Shown here piece by piece: positions 27,656 to 37,270 of a DNA stretch of 64,000 nucleotides. The first letter of the stretch is position 1. Each line of letters opens with the position of its first letter. The stretch spans positions 18,792 through 82,791 of the forward strand of contig NZ_JAHFZF010000020.1 of the NCBI RefSeq assembly GCF_018619435.1, written 5' to 3'. The translations under genes and the position numbers were made by a program. This DNA comes from Rhodoferax sp. U11-2br. GTDB lineage: Bacteria > Pseudomonadota > Gammaproteobacteria > Burkholderiales > Burkholderiaceae_C. Under the pieces are notes generated by a model, which ran no database searches, had not been told where the DNA came from, and saw only the letters and a program-made list of their open reading frames with translations.

Positions 27656-29308
27656 TCAGACGCCTTGCACTTGCAGCATGTCACGTGCATGGGTGAGGGT
27701 GCTTGCCAGAATGCGTTCACCACCCAGCATTCGGGCCAGTTCGGTGACGCGCTCTTCACCTTTGACCGGGGTGACCGAACTCACGGTGGCGCTGCCCGCC
27801 AGTTGTTTGCTGACTACCAGGTGCTGGTCGGCACAGGCGGCCACCTGAGGCAGGTGGGTTACGGCCAGCACCTGCCGGTCGACCCCGAGCTGGCGCATCA
27901 GCCGGCCCACGGTTTCGGCCACCGCGCCGCCCACACCGGCGTCCACCTCGTCAAAAATCAGGGTTTGGGCGGTACCCAACTGGCTGGTGGTGACCGCAAT
28001 GGCCAGCGCCAGGCGCGACAACTCACCACCCGAAGCCACTTTGTTGACTGGGCGCGGGGTGCTGCCCGCATGTCCGGCCACCAGGAACTGGATGTCTTCC
28101 AGCCCGGTCATCAAAGGCTGGCTCGCAGGCTGGATGGCCACCTCGAACTGGCCGCCTTGCATGCCCAGCCCCTGCATCGCCTGGGTAATGGTCTGGGCCA
28201 GCTTGGGGGCTGACTTTTGCCGAGCCCGGGTTAACTTGCCAGCCTCCACCTGATAACTTTGCCAGGCAGAGGCCACCGCACTCTCCAGCGCCTGCAGGTC
28301 GGCGGCGGCGTCGAGAGCACGCAGCTGAGCTTTCCAGCCAGACAACAGGTCCACTAGCTCCTCGGGGCTGCGTTTGTAACGGCGCGCCAATGCCACCCAC
28401 TGGCCCAGGCGCTCATCCAGTGCGCTGAGTCGGTCCGGGTCCAGCTCGGTCTTGCGCAGGTAGGCACGCAGTGAATGCACCACATCCTCCAACTGTGCCA
28501 GGCTTGATGCCAAAACCTCGCTCAGCCCTTTGAATATGGGCTCAATATGCTCTTGTTTTTGAAGTGCTTCGCAGGCACTGCCGGTCAGGCTGCTGGCACT
28601 GTTGTCGGCCTCATCGAGTGCCTGCAAGGCCGATTGCGCAGCGTCCAGCAGGGCCTGGGCGTTGGAGAGGCGGCTGTGCTCGGCGTTCAGGGCGGGCCAT
28701 TCGCCGGCACCAGGGGCGAGTTTTTCCAGCTCCCCAATCTGCCAGCTCAGGCGTTCACGTTCGTTGAGCAAAGAGTCTTGGGAGGCGCGGGCCTGTGCCA
28801 GCTGGTCTTGGGCGGTGCGCCAAAGCTGCCACTGCACCGACACGACATCGGTGGCCACCTTGGCATAGGCGTCGAGCAGGCCACGCACCGACTCCGGGCG
28901 TGTCAGGCTTTGCCAGGCGTGTTGGCCGTGAATGTCGAGCAGCTGCTCCCCCAAGGCGCGCAACTGGGTGGCGGTGGCGGGGCTGCCGTTGATCCAGGCG
29001 CGGCTTTTGCCCTGGGTGTCGACGGTACGGCGCAGCAGCAGGCTGCTGTCGTGTTCAAACCCTGCTTCGTCCAGCCAGCTGGCCACGCTGGTTGTGGCCT
29101 CGAATTCGGCGCTGACGTCGGTGCGTGTCGCGCCTTCGCGGATCACACTGACATCAGCGCGCCCGCCGGTCACGAGTTGCAGGGCATCCACCAGGATGGA
29201 TTTGCCGGCGCCGGTCTCACCAGTCAACACGGTGAAGCCGTTGGCCAGTTCCAGGTCAAGTTCGCTGACGATGACAAAGTCGCGCAGGACGATGCGTTTG
29301 AGACTCAC
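27656..29308 (-). CDS. recN: DNA repair protein RecN
   Basis: 550 residues from a GTG at 29306-29308, which overlaps the nadK stop (GTGA) and gives the family start [13 protein letters not shown]. The SMC-like ATPase head is split around a coiled coil. Walker A is [14 protein letters not shown] near residue 32, the signature motif is [12 protein letters not shown], and Walker B is [13 protein letters not shown]. The protein bridges DNA ends and acts early in double-strand break repair. A LexA box would be expected upstream of the transcript, but I could not find a clear one. Confidence 0.96.
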   Translation of the reverse strand: MSLKRIVLRDFVIVSELDLELANGFTVLTGETGAGKSILVDALQLVTGGRADVSVIREGATRTDVSAEFEATTSVASWLDEAGFEHDSSLLLRRTVDTQGKSRAWINGSPATATQLRALGEQLLDIHGQHAWQSLTRPESVRGLLDAYAKVATDVVSVQWQLWRTAQDQLAQARASQDSLLNERERLSWQIGELEKLAPGAGEWPALNAEHSRLSNAQALLDAAQSALQALDEADNSASSLTGSACEALQKQEHIEPIFKGLSEVLASSLAQLEDVVHSLRAYLRKTELDPDRLSALDERLGQWVALARRYKRSPEELVDLLSGWKAQLRALDAAADLQALESAVASAWQSYQVEAGKLTRARQKSAPKLAQTITQAMQGLGMQGGQFEVAIQPASQPLMTGLEDIQFLVAGHAGSTPRPVNKVASGGELSRLALAIAVTTSQLGTAQTLIFDEVDAGVGGAVAETVGRLMRQLGVDRQVLAVTHLPQVAACADQHLVVSKQLAGSATVSSVTPVKGEERVTELARMLGGERILASTLTHARDMLQVQGV

Positions 29309-30207
29309 GTTGAGGTTACTCCTTCGTTCCAATGCAGTTTTTCACGCAGGGTATCAAAGTAGGACCAGCCCTTGGGGTGCAAAAACCGCACATGGTGGTT
29401 GGACCGGGTGACTTCAATGCGGTCACCATGCATCAGGGACGCCAGCGACTGCTGGTCAAAACTGGCGCTGGCATCCCGGCCAGCTACTATTTCAATAGCT
29501 ATATGTGATGTATTGGCAAGGACTATCGGTCGATTTGATAATGTATGTGGAGCAATCGGCACCATCACCCAGCCGGGGATGGATGGATGCAGCAAGGGGC
29601 CGCCTGATGACAAGGCGTAAGCGGTTGAGCCGGTCGGTGTTGCAATGATCAGCCCGTCGGCGCGCTGGTTCGCCACAAAGTGGCCATCCACTTCCACGCG
29701 CAACTCCACCATGCCCGAGGTGGCGCCGCGGTTGACCACCACATCGTTGAGTGCCGTGGCGTTGTAGACGCAACGCCCATCACGCATGACCCTACCGCTC
29801 ATCAGGCTGCGGTGGTCTTCCACATACTCACCACGCAACATGTCGCTCAGACACGCGGCAAAGTTGTCGTAACGGATGTCGGTGATGAAACCCAGCCGGC
29901 CCTGGTTGATACCAATCAGCGGCACACCATACGCGGCCAATTGCCTGCCAATGCCCAGCATGGTGCCGTCACCGCCCACCACCAGGCCCAGGTCGCATTG
30001 TTGGCCAATTTGTGGCACGGTCAGCGTGGGGTAACGCGTCATGCCCATGTTGCGTGCGGTATCTGCCTCCAGCACCACGTCACAGCCTTGGTCGTGCAGA
30101 AAATGGGCCACCGCTTCCAGCGCAGCGCGCGCGCTGGAGATGGCGGCGGCACTGGCGCTGGTCTGGTATTTGCCGATCAGGGCAACGAGCTTGAATTTGG
30201 AGTCCAT
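29305..30207 (-). CDS. nadK: NAD kinase
   Basis: 300 residues from the ATG at 30207. Motifs are the GGDGT box ([15 protein letters not shown]), [11 protein letters not shown], the substrate segment NDVVVNRG and [15 protein letters not shown]. It makes NADP from NAD and ATP or polyphosphate. Bases 29481-29530 lie in a weakly conserved stretch of the C-terminal half and resemble the AT-rich dispersed element of this window, but the frame stays open. It is divergent from hrcA and coupled to recN. Confidence 0.96.
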   Translation of the reverse strand: MDSKFKLVALIGKYQTSASAAAISSARAALEAVAHFLHDQGCDVVLEADTARNMGMTRYPTLTVPQIGQQCDLGLVVGGDGTMLGIGRQLAAYGVPLIGINQGRLGFITDIRYDNFAACLSDMLRGEYVEDHRSLMSGRVMRDGRCVYNATALNDVVVNRGATSGMVELRVEVDGHFVANQRADGLIIATPTGSTAYALSSGGPLLHPSIPGWVMVPIAPHTLSNRPIVLANTSHIAIEIVAGRDASASFDQQSLASLMHGDRIEVTRSNHHVRFLHPKGWSYFDTLREKLHWNEGVTST

Positions 30208-30305
30208 CTGCAAATTACAACATCAAAGACCCGGCAGCTTTGTGTCACCTTTGAAAATAGCGGCAATACATCCAAGGGGGTCAAACATCGCGCCGGTTTG
30301 AAGAG

Positions 30306-30337
30306 ACATCTGAGTCGGGTTGCCCGAGTTCAGATGT
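30306..30337. promoter_or_regulatory. Dyad just upstream of hrcA
   Basis: ACATCTGA (30306-30313) pairs with TCAGATGT (30330-30337), and an inner CGGG pairs with CCCG. It lies 16 bp before the hrcA start in the nadK/hrcA divergent region. It does not match the CIRCE operator TTAGCACTC-N9-GAGTGCTAA. No T-run follows, so it is more likely an operator or mRNA structure than a terminator. Confidence 0.4.
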
Positions 30338-30352
30338 TCGTAAAATCACCAC

Positions 30353-31357
30353 ATGCTGGATGACCGTGCCAAGTTATTACTCAAAGCGCTGGTTGAGCGT
30401 TACATCGCTGATGGCCAGCCGGTGGGGTCGCGCACTTTGTCCAAGGCCTCTGGTCTGGAACTCTCACCCGCCACCATTCGCAACGTGATGTCTGACCTGG
30501 AGGATTTGGGTCTGATTGTCAGCCCACACACCTCCGCCGGGCGCATACCCACCGCGCGCGGCTACCGCTTGTTTGTGGACACCATGTTGACGGTCCAGCG
30601 CAATCCGTTTGGTGAACACAGCCTGGCCCATGACCAGCCGCAAAAGGTGATTTCCAACGCGGCCAATCTGCTCTCTAGCCTGTCCCAGTTTGTAGGTGTG
30701 GTGGTGGCGCCTCGGCGCACCACAGTGTTTCGGCACATCGAATTCTTGCGGCTGTCCGAGCGGCGTTTGCTGGTGATCATCGTCTCGCCGGAAGGGGATG
30801 TGCAAAACCGGGTCATCTTCACCGAGGTGGACTACGAGCAGCAACAGTTGGTGGAGGCGGCCAATTTCCTCAATGCCAACTACATCGGTCTGGACATCGA
30901 ACAGGTGCGTGAACGGCTGAAAAATGAGGTGGAATCCCTGCGTGCAGAGATTGCCAGCCTGATGAACGCCGCCGTGACCGCCAATTCCGAGGTGTTGTCT
31001 GAAACCGCAGACGAGGTGATTATTTCCGGTGAGCGCAACCTGTTGTCGGTCAGCGACTTTGCCAACGACATGGGCCATTTGCGCCGTGCATTTGACCTGT
31101 TTGAGCAAAAAGCCCAGTTGATGCGTTTGCTGGACGTGACTGGCCGCGCCGAGGGTGTGCGCATCTTCATTGGCGGCGAAAGCCAGGTCATTCCATTTGA
31201 GGACCTGTCCATTGTCAGCGCACCCTACGAGGTCGACGGTCAGGTGGTTGGTACCCTCGGTGTGGTTGGCCCCACCCGTATGCCCTATGACCGCATGATC
31301 CAGATTGTGGACATCACCTCCAAACTGGTCAGCAACGCGCTGAGCCACCACAAGTAG
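30353..31357 (+). CDS. hrcA: Heat-inducible transcription repressor HrcA
   Basis: 334 residues. The N-terminal winged helix is clear ([45 protein letters not shown]), followed by the HrcA-specific [11 protein letters not shown] segment. The C-terminal dimerisation region carries the conserved VIGPTRM-like motif ([14 protein letters not shown]). It represses groESL and dnaK-type genes at CIRCE sites together with GroEL. None of those targets is in the window. A tRNA-Met gene starts 23 bp after its stop. Confidence 0.96.
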   Translation: MLDDRAKLLLKALVERYIADGQPVGSRTLSKASGLELSPATIRNVMSDLEDLGLIVSPHTSAGRIPTARGYRLFVDTMLTVQRNPFGEHSLAHDQPQKVISNAANLLSSLSQFVGVVVAPRRTTVFRHIEFLRLSERRLLVIIVSPEGDVQNRVIFTEVDYEQQQLVEAANFLNANYIGLDIEQVRERLKNEVESLRAEIASLMNAAVTANSEVLSETADEVIISGERNLLSVSDFANDMGHLRRAFDLFEQKAQLMRLLDVTGRAEGVRIFIGGESQVIPFEDLSIVSAPYEVDGQVVGTLGVVGPTRMPYDRMIQIVDITSKLVSNALSHHK

Positions 31358-31380
31358 CCCCTACAATTGCTGGTTCGGTT

Positions 31381-31457
31381 GGGGCGTTAGCTCAGTTGGT
31401 TAGAGCAGAGGACTCATAATCCTTTGGTCCACAGTTCAAGTCTGTGACGCCCTACCA
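31381..31457 (+). tRNA. tRNA-Met (anticodon CAT), elongator type
   Basis: 77 nt with encoded CCA. The acceptor GGGGCGT pairs with ACGCCCT (first pair G-T). The anticodon stem GAGGA/TCCTT frames CTCATAA, giving anticodon CAT. The first pair excludes initiator tRNA, and tRNA-Ile2 (modified CAT) cannot be fully ruled out. The 3' half is duplicated imperfectly 305 bp downstream. Confidence 0.92.
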
Positions 31458-31481
31458 ATTAGAATTGTGAACAAAATCAAG

Positions 31482-31503
31482 GGCCTGCGTAAGCAGGCCT
31501 TTG
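31482..31503 (+). terminator. Terminator-like hairpin after tRNA-Met
   Basis: A perfect 7-bp stem GGCCTGC/GCAGGCC with a GTAA loop is followed by TTTGT. The T-run is short, so termination may be partial. Confidence 0.6.
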
Positions 31504-31529
31504 TCGTTGGTGACTGCAAAGGAGGCCCC

Positions 31530-31551
31530 TGTGCCAAATTTGTGCCAAATT
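31530..31551. repeat. Tandem 11-bp repeat near the tRNA-Met scar
   Basis: TGTGCCAAATT occurs twice head to tail. It lies between tRNA-Met and the duplicated tRNA 3' end and could be a leftover of integrase arm-type sites. The function is inferred from position only. Confidence 0.4.
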
Positions 31552-31719
31552 TTGGTAGTTTGGTTGCCAGCGCCTGCCAGCCATTGCGCAGGATATGACA
31601 CACACATGGTCATCTGGCTAAACCACGTTGCTTTATTCCTGGCTAAAAGCGATCTCGATTTGTTTGTAGAAGTGCATAGAGCGAAAGCATTTGAGGTACC
31701 AAGAATAATCAGTCAGACG

Positions 31720-31765
31720 CATAATTCTTTGGCCCAAAGTTCAAGTCTGTGACGCACTACCAATT
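31720..31765 (+). repeat. Degenerate duplicate of the tRNA-Met 3' half (att-like)
   Basis: 46 bp matching 31415-31460 (from the anticodon through CCA and AATT) at 42 of 46 positions. No 5' half exists, so it is not a working tRNA gene. Such a duplication of a tRNA 3' end is the normal product of tyrosine-integrase insertion at a tRNA. The 260 bp between the copies hold no integrase gene. Confidence 0.75.
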
Positions 31766-31788
31766 TTTAAGCTATAATTTATAGCTTA

Positions 31789-31865
31789 GCGGCTGTAGCT
31801 CAGTTGGATAGAGTACTTGGCTACGAACCAAGGGGTCGTGGGTTCAATTCCTGCCAGCCGCACCA
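31789..31865 (+). tRNA. tRNA-Arg (anticodon ACG)
   Basis: 77 nt with encoded CCA. The acceptor GCGGCTG pairs with CAGCCGC. The anticodon stem CTTGG/CCAAG frames CTACGAA with anticodon ACG, read as ICG after A-to-I editing. The T-arm holds GGGTTCAATTCC. An AT-rich stretch with TATAATTTATAGC just upstream may be its promoter -10 region. Confidence 0.96.
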
Positions 31866-31872
31866 AACGACA

Positions 31873-31905
31873 AGCCCTAGAACAGAGATGTTCTAGGGCT
31901 TTTTC
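31873..31905 (+). terminator. Intrinsic terminator after tRNA-Arg
   Basis: A perfect 11-bp stem AGCCCTAGAAC/GTTCTAGGGCT with an AGAGAT loop is followed by TTTTCGTTTTT. It is 7 bp after the tRNA. Confidence 0.92.
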
Positions 31906-32032
31906 GTTTTTACACGCAAATGCTTGACGTGGCGATGGATTCCGAGTGATCTGACACCCGGAGAAACAATGTCGCAGATCCCCCTCTCATTGGAGGTACG
32001 GCGCTTTTTTTACGCGCGCCAGATGAGTCTGT

Positions 32033-34318
32033 CTATGCAGCGATGGGGGAGGTGTTCTTTGAACGCTGGACTTTCAGAACCGCAGCGGTGCGGCGCAGGT
32101 GTTTGAACACGGTTTCAAGTTGGCTCAAGTCACGCACCGCAATGACAAACCGCAGCTCCATCACCCCATGTGACGATTCATTGGTCATGTCAACCTGGGT
32201 GATGTCTGCTTCGCCGGATGCCAGCGCGCTGGCAACACGGGCCAACACACCCTTGCCATTGGTGACAGTGACAACAATACCTGTCTCGAAGGTCCGCATG
32301 GGTTCATCGGACCATTCCACACTGATGAAACGTTCGCTGTCTTTGTGGTGAAGTTTTTTGGCGACCTGGCAGTCGCCCGTGTGGATCGTTAACCCTTCAC
32401 CACGACCAAGGTAACCCACAATACTGTCGCCAGGAATCGGGCGGCAACAATGGGCAAAACGTACCGAGGTGCTTTCGCTGCCATCAATGGACACACTGCC
32501 CTGGGAGATGTTCTCGCCAGCCACAAAACGTTCCCGGGTCAGCAGCAGGGCATCGGGTTTTTCACCACTGTCGGCAAGCAACATGGCCAAACGTTTGGCG
32601 ACGATGCTGGCGATGCGTTTGCCCAGACCAATGTCTGTCATCAGTTCGGATGGGGTCCTGTTGCCACTGAAACGCAACAATTTGTCCCACACAGCGGCCT
32701 TGAGGCCAGCGTGGTCGGGCAAATTTTCGATGCCTTCTGCTCGCAAGGCCTGGATCAGCATTTTTTCGCCAAGGCTCTCCGACTCTGTTTGGGCCAAGGT
32801 CTTGAGGTGCTGGCGTATCTTGGAACGTGCGCGTGCTGTCCTGACAAATCCCAGCCATGCCGGGTTGGGTGTGGCGTCAGGTGACGTGATGACCTCGATC
32901 ACATCGCCATTTTTGACCTCGGTCCGCAAGGTCACGGGTTCGTTGTTGATTTTGGCAGACAGTGTGTGGTCGCCCACGTTGCTGTGGATGGCATAGGCAA
33001 AATCGATCACGGTGGCACCACGCGGCATGGCCATGATCTGGCTCTTGGGCGTGAACACGTAAACCGCATCGGGAAACAGGTCCACCTTGACATGTTCCCA
33101 GAACTCTGTGGCATCCCGGTTTTCGTCCTGGATGTCCAGCAGTGACTGCAGCCATTTGGAACCCATGCGGTCGTTCTGGCCGACATCGTCGTTGGACGCT
33201 TCCTTGTACAGCCAATGCGCCGCCACACCTGTTTCAGCCACCAGGTGCATCGCCTCGGTGCGCAGTTGAAACTCGACGTTGATCCCCGAAGGGCCGACCA
33301 GCGTGGTGTGCAGCGATTGGTAACCATTGATTTTGCTGATGGCAATGTGGTCTTTGAACTTGCCTGGAACCGGTTTGTAGAGCTGGTGCAGCAGACCCAA
33401 AGCGGTGTAGCAGTCAACCAGGTTCGGGACGATGATGCGAAATCCGTAGATATCGGTGACCTGGGCAAAGCTGAGATTTTTTTCCTCCATCTTCTTGTAG
33501 ATGGAGAAGATGGTTTTTTCGCGCCCGGCGATCCTGACCGGCATGTCGTGTTGCGCAAAGGTGTTGTCCAGGTCCGCATGCACCTTTTGAATCAGGTCGC
33601 GTCGTCGGCTTCGTGCTTTGGCCACCGCTTTGGTCAGAACGCTGTGTCGCCAGGGGTTGAGGTACTTGAAGGACAGATCCTGCAACTCGCGGTAGGTCTG
33701 GTTCAGCCCCAGGCGGTAGGCGATGGGGGCGTAAATGTCCAGCGTTTCCGAAGCGATGCGCCCCCATTTTTCGCGCGGCGCGTCTGACAGCGTGCGCATG
33801 TTGTGGGTGCGGTCTGCCAGCTTGATCAGGATGACACGTACATCACGTGCCATGGCCAGCAGCATTTTGCGAAACGACTCGGCCTGGTTCTCTTCACGTG
33901 TGTTGAAGTGCAGTTTTTCCAGCTTGGTCAAGCCATCGACAAGCTCTGCCACCGAGGTACCAAAGCGCTCAATCAGTTCCGACTTGGCAATGCCACAGTC
34001 TTCCATGGCGTCATGCAACAGGGCCGCCATCAAGGCCTGGGCGTCAAGCTTCCATTCTGCACATTGGGCCGCCACAGCGATGGGGTGGGTGATGTAGGGC
34101 TCTCCGCTGTTGCGCAGTTGGCCCAGATGGGCTTCGTCGGCAAATCGGTAGGCTTGCCGCACGCTGGCAAGATCGGCTGGACTCAAATAGTCCAGCTTGT
34201 TGGTGAGGCTTGCCAAGCTCGCCGCAGCTGCATTCATGCCCGCCGAACTAAGCGCCTTGGGCGCGGATTTGGGTGGGGTGGGGCTGACAACGGAAACGGG
34301 TTGGACGGGGGTGCGCAT
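32033..34318 (-). CDS. spoT: Bifunctional (p)ppGpp synthase/hydrolase SpoT
   Basis: 761 residues. The hydrolase HD domain is intact (ITHPIAVAAQC..., then MAALLHDAMEDCG near residue 90), so the protein can degrade (p)ppGpp. The synthase domain follows (about 230-370, with YQSLHTTLVGPSG), then TGS (VYVFTPKSQIMAMPRGATVIDFAYAIH), a helical region and a C-terminal ACT domain. This is the SpoT/Rel class, not RelA. The ATG at 34318 is chosen over one 18 codons upstream that adds a Cys-rich hydrophobic stretch. It lies downstream of rpoZ but behind a terminator. Confidence 0.95.
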   Translation of the reverse strand: MRTPVQPVSVVSPTPPKSAPKALSSAGMNAAAASLASLTNKLDYLSPADLASVRQAYRFADEAHLGQLRNSGEPYITHPIAVAAQCAEWKLDAQALMAALLHDAMEDCGIAKSELIERFGTSVAELVDGLTKLEKLHFNTREENQAESFRKMLLAMARDVRVILIKLADRTHNMRTLSDAPREKWGRIASETLDIYAPIAYRLGLNQTYRELQDLSFKYLNPWRHSVLTKAVAKARSRRRDLIQKVHADLDNTFAQHDMPVRIAGREKTIFSIYKKMEEKNLSFAQVTDIYGFRIIVPNLVDCYTALGLLHQLYKPVPGKFKDHIAISKINGYQSLHTTLVGPSGINVEFQLRTEAMHLVAETGVAAHWLYKEASNDDVGQNDRMGSKWLQSLLDIQDENRDATEFWEHVKVDLFPDAVYVFTPKSQIMAMPRGATVIDFAYAIHSNVGDHTLSAKINNEPVTLRTEVKNGDVIEVITSPDATPNPAWLGFVRTARARSKIRQHLKTLAQTESESLGEKMLIQALRAEGIENLPDHAGLKAAVWDKLLRFSGNRTPSELMTDIGLGKRIASIVAKRLAMLLADSGEKPDALLLTRERFVAGENISQGSVSIDGSESTSVRFAHCCRPIPGDSIVGYLGRGEGLTIHTGDCQVAKKLHHKDSERFISVEWSDEPMRTFETGIVVTVTNGKGVLARVASALASGEADITQVDMTNESSHGVMELRFVIAVRDLSQLETVFKHLRRTAAVLKVQRSKNTSPIAA

Positions 34319-34362
34319 CCCTGAAATATAGCCTGCGTGTAAGCATATGGCACAAATGAAAC

Positions 34363-34387
34363 AAAAAAGCACCGCAGAGCGGTGCTT
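34363..34387 (-). terminator. Intrinsic terminator between rpoZ and spoT
   Basis: On the minus strand AAGCACCGC pairs with GCGGTGCTT around a TCT loop, and the stem runs into TTTTTTGT. It lies 24 bp after the rpoZ stop and upstream of spoT, so spoT may be partly uncoupled from rpoZ. Confidence 0.88.
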
Positions 34388-34410
34388 GGTATGTCAGCGT
34401 GCGCGTGAAT

Positions 34411-34614
34411 TCAGAGCGGCACTTTTTTCAACATCTCGATGCCAACCTTGCCTGCTGCAATTTCGCGCAGGGCGGTTACACCCGGTTTGTTTTTGCTCTC
34501 GACCTTGGCGGTGTGGCCTTGGCTCAGCATGCGGGCACGGTAGGACGCAGCCAACACCAGCTGAAAGCGATTGGGAATCTGCACCAGGCAGTCTTCAACA
34601 GTGATACGGGCCAT
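34411..34614 (-). CDS. rpoZ: RNA polymerase omega subunit
   Basis: 67 residues from the ATG at 34614, starting [21 protein letters not shown], the hallmark of omega. It helps fold and hold beta prime in RNA polymerase and forms part of the ppGpp binding site. An upstream ATG nine codons earlier has no support. It lies in the conserved gmk-rpoZ-spoT order, which links the ppGpp target with the ppGpp enzyme. Confidence 0.97.
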   Translation of the reverse strand: MARITVEDCLVQIPNRFQLVLAASYRARMLSQGHTAKVESKNKPGVTALREIAAGKVGIEMLKKVPL

Positions 34615-34640
34615 GACTTCTCCAAAACCAGGTGGGCGCA

Positions 34641-35261
34641 CTAAGAAATATGCAGTGCTTTGAATGTTTCAGCCCTGGCACGGCGCTGTGCCAGGTACTT
34701 GAGTCGTTGAGCGTGGACGATGGATTTGAGATCAAACACGGCCCGGTCGAACAACTCATTGATTATAACGAAGTCAAACTGGTTGACCTGCGCCATCTCC
34801 AAAGCCGCGTTTTGCAGCCGGACTTCAATCACCGCAGGTGTGTCTTCACCACGTCGCTCCAGGCGCGAGCGCAGCTCATCCCAGCTGGGTGGCAGGATGA
34901 AGATGGTCACGGCGTTGGCAAACACCTTCTTGATCTGTAGCGCACCCTGAAAGTCAATCTCCAGAATCACATCGGCGCCTTGGCTCATGCGTTCTTCAAT
35001 GGCTTTTTTGGAGGTGCCGTAGCGGTGGTTGTGCACATGTGCCCACTCGACGAAGGTGTCAGCCTGCACCATCGCATCAAACTCGGTGTCTGGCACAAAA
35101 AAGTATTCGCGCCCATGTTTTTCCTGCCCACGGGGGGCGCGGGTGGTGTGTGACACCGAGGGTTGCACATGGGAATCAAGCTCCAGCAAGGCCTTGACCA
35201 GGCTGGATTTGCCAGCCCCGCTGGGGGCGGCGACAACAAAGAGGTTTCCGGGGTAATCCAT
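34641..35261 (-). CDS. gmk: Guanylate kinase
   Basis: 206 residues. The P-loop is [18 protein letters not shown]. The GMP-binding segment [22 protein letters not shown] and the lid region ([17 protein letters not shown]) are present. It phosphorylates GMP to GDP. It lies 26 bp before rpoZ and 6 bp after yicC, so the three are one operon. Confidence 0.97.
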   Translation of the reverse strand: MDYPGNLFVVAAPSGAGKSSLVKALLELDSHVQPSVSHTTRAPRGQEKHGREYFFVPDTEFDAMVQADTFVEWAHVHNHRYGTSKKAIEERMSQGADVILEIDFQGALQIKKVFANAVTIFILPPSWDELRSRLERRGEDTPAVIEVRLQNAALEMAQVNQFDFVIINELFDRAVFDLKSIVHAQRLKYLAQRRARAETFKALHIS

Positions 35262-35267
35262 AGGCGC

Positions 35268-36185
35268 TTATTCTATGTTTTGCACCTGCTCGCGCATTTG
35301 CTCGATCAGCACCTTCATGTCCACCGAAATGTGGGTCAGTTCCAGCGCGGCGGACTTGGAGCCCAGGGTATTGGCCTCGCGGTGCAATTCCTGGATCAGG
35401 AAGTCCAGCCGTTTGCCGATGTCGCCACCCTTTTTGACCAGGCGTTCCAGCTCGTCCAGGTGAGAGGCCAGCCGGGTCAGCTCCTCGGCCACGTCGATGC
35501 GGATGGCAAACGCGGTGGCTTCGGTCAGCGCCCGGTCCTGGGCCATTTCGGATTTGGCCTGGCCATCGGTGAGTTCCATGGCCTGTGCCCAGCGGTCCAG
35601 AAAGCGTTGGCGTTGTTGTGTCACCAGCTGCGGGATCAGCGGTTCGGCCTGGGCGGCCAGGGCGCGCAATTGTTTGATGCGGTCAAACAACATGGTCGCC
35701 AGCCGGGCGCCTTCACGTTTGCGCGCGGCCATCAGCGCGTCCAGCACCTCGTCGGCCAGTTGCAGTGTCTCGGCTTGCCAGTCCTTGCCGGGTTGGGATT
35801 CGTCCCCTGCCAGGCGAATCACTTCGGCGACGCTGAGGGGCTGGGCCGACGGCAGCCAGGCCTTGACATGGTCTTGAATGGCGTTCAGGCGTTGCAGCAG
35901 CCGGGTTGAGGGCTCGGCAACCACATTGGTGGTGGTGCTCTCGATGGACGCCCGCAGCTCCACCTTGCCGCGTTTGAGTCGGGCATTCAACTTCTCGCGC
36001 AGTGCGGGCTCGCACGCGCGAAGTTCCTCAGGCAGGCGGAAAGACAGGTCCAGAAAGCGGCTGTTGACCGCCCGGATTTCGATGCCCAATCGGCTGTTGG
36101 CGCTGCTTTTGCCATCGCCCTCGGCGCCCTCTTTGGCCGGGTTATGCTGGGCGCTGGCGTAACCGGTCATGCTGTAAACTGACAT
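35268..36185 (-). CDS. yicC: YicC-family endoribonuclease
   Basis: 305 residues from the ATG at 36185 (a Met five residues later, MTGYASAQ, is the core start of the family). Features are the start SVYSMTGYASAQ, EIRAVNSRFLDLSFRLP, and the conserved C-terminus EELTRLASHLDELERL...GKRLDFLIQELHREANTLGSKS. Members cleave small RNAs or mRNA in stationary phase in other bacteria; the target here is unknown. It heads the yicC-gmk-rpoZ operon and diverges from a protein kinase gene. Confidence 0.93.
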   Translation of the reverse strand: MSVYSMTGYASAQHNPAKEGAEGDGKSSANSRLGIEIRAVNSRFLDLSFRLPEELRACEPALREKLNARLKRGKVELRASIESTTTNVVAEPSTRLLQRLNAIQDHVKAWLPSAQPLSVAEVIRLAGDESQPGKDWQAETLQLADEVLDALMAARKREGARLATMLFDRIKQLRALAAQAEPLIPQLVTQQRQRFLDRWAQAMELTDGQAKSEMAQDRALTEATAFAIRIDVAEELTRLASHLDELERLVKKGGDIGKRLDFLIQELHREANTLGSKSAALELTHISVDMKVLIEQMREQVQNIE

Positions 36186-36259
36186 TGCGGTTCTCTTCAA
36201 AAAATGTGCTTTTGAGAATAACCCGGTTCTTGCCCCGCTTGCGGTTTCCTGATTAAAAA

Positions 36260-37270
36260 ATGATGTCCAAGGTCAAACCCTCCCCACTGCCCCCCGGAAC
36301 CTTCATTGGTGGTTATCAGGTCGTTCGCAAGGTGGCAGCGGGTGGTTTTGGGGTGGTCTACCTGGCCACCGACAACGACGGCCAGCAAGTCGCCATCAAG
36401 GAGTACCTGCCTGCCTCGCTCACCACCCGTGACCCGGGTGATCTGGCGCCGCAGGTGGCGCCCGAAAAGTTGTCGCTGTACCGCCTGGGGCTCAAGAGTT
36501 TTTTCGAGGAAGGCCGCTCGCTGGCCCAGATCTCCCACCCCTCGGTGGTGAGTGTGATGAATTTTTTTCGGGAAAATGACACGGTCTACATGGTGATGAA
36601 CTACCTGGAAGGCGCCAGCCTGCAGGATTTCATCCTGATCGCGCGTGATCTCAAACAGCCCAAGGTGTTCCGTGAGTCGACCATCCGTTCGTTGTTCGAG
36701 GAGATTCTGCGCGGCCTGCGCATCGTGCACCAGCACAAGATGCTGCATCTGGACATCAAACCGGCCAACATCTTCATCACCGACGACAACAAGGCGGTGC
36801 TGATCGACTTCGGTGCGGCGCGTGAGGTGCTCAGCAAAGAGGGCAACTTCATCCGCCCGATGTACACCCCTGGTTTTGCTGCGCCCGAGATGTACCGGCG
36901 CGACAGCACCATGGGCCCCTGGACCGACATCTACGCCATTGGCGCCTGCATGTTCGCCTGTATGCAGGGTTACCCGCCCAACGAGGCACCGCAGCGCGTC
37001 AACAACGACCCAATGGCTGCCGCCTGGAAACGCCTGCAGGGGGTGTATTCCGACAACCTGATCGAGGTGGTGCAATGGTGCATGGCGCTGGACCCGCTGG
37101 CCAGGCCGCAATCGGTGTTTGCCTTGCAAAAAGAGCTCAATAGCCCTGGCGAGCGGCGCTACACCCGCCTGAGTGTGGGTGAGAAGGTGCGTCTGCAGTT
37201 TGACAACATGGTCACCGGCACCAAAAAAACCGTGCTCAAGGCCACTGAGCCCAGCAAAAAGACGCGATGA
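36260..37270 (+). CDS. Hanks-type serine/threonine protein kinase
   Basis: 336 residues, nearly all kinase domain and no membrane helix, so probably cytosolic. The Gly loop is KVAAGGFGVVY, the ATP Lys is in QVAIKEYLP, and the catalytic loop HLDIKPANIFI is near residue 163. DFGAAR is the metal motif and APEM the P+1 loop. HRD is HLD, so it is a non-RD kinase and may not need loop phosphorylation. The insert with a long Ala/Pro loop after VAIKEYLPASLTTR is typical of a bacterial subgroup. It overlaps a PP2C gene by ATGA, a clear kinase-phosphatase pair. Substrates are unknown. Confidence 0.93.
   Translation: MMSKVKPSPLPPGTFIGGYQVVRKVAAGGFGVVYLATDNDGQQVAIKEYLPASLTTRDPGDLAPQVAPEKLSLYRLGLKSFFEEGRSLAQISHPSVVSVMNFFRENDTVYMVMNYLEGASLQDFILIARDLKQPKVFRESTIRSLFEEILRGLRIVHQHKMLHLDIKPANIFITDDNKAVLIDFGAAREVLSKEGNFIRPMYTPGFAAPEMYRRDSTMGPWTDIYAIGACMFACMQGYPPNEAPQRVNNDPMAAAWKRLQGVYSDNLIEVVQWCMALDPLARPQSVFALQKELNSPGERRYTRLSVGEKVRLQFDNMVTGTKKTVLKATEPSKKTR

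Noticed and set aside
30306..30337. CIRCE operator before hrcA
   Set aside because: The dyad does not contain TTAGCACTC or GAGTGCTAA and its spacer length differs, so it is recorded only as an unassigned dyad.
31924..32106. 60-codon plus-strand ORF after tRNA-Arg
   Set aside because: It runs into the 3' end of spoT on the other strand, has no ribosome binding site and follows directly after a strong terminator.
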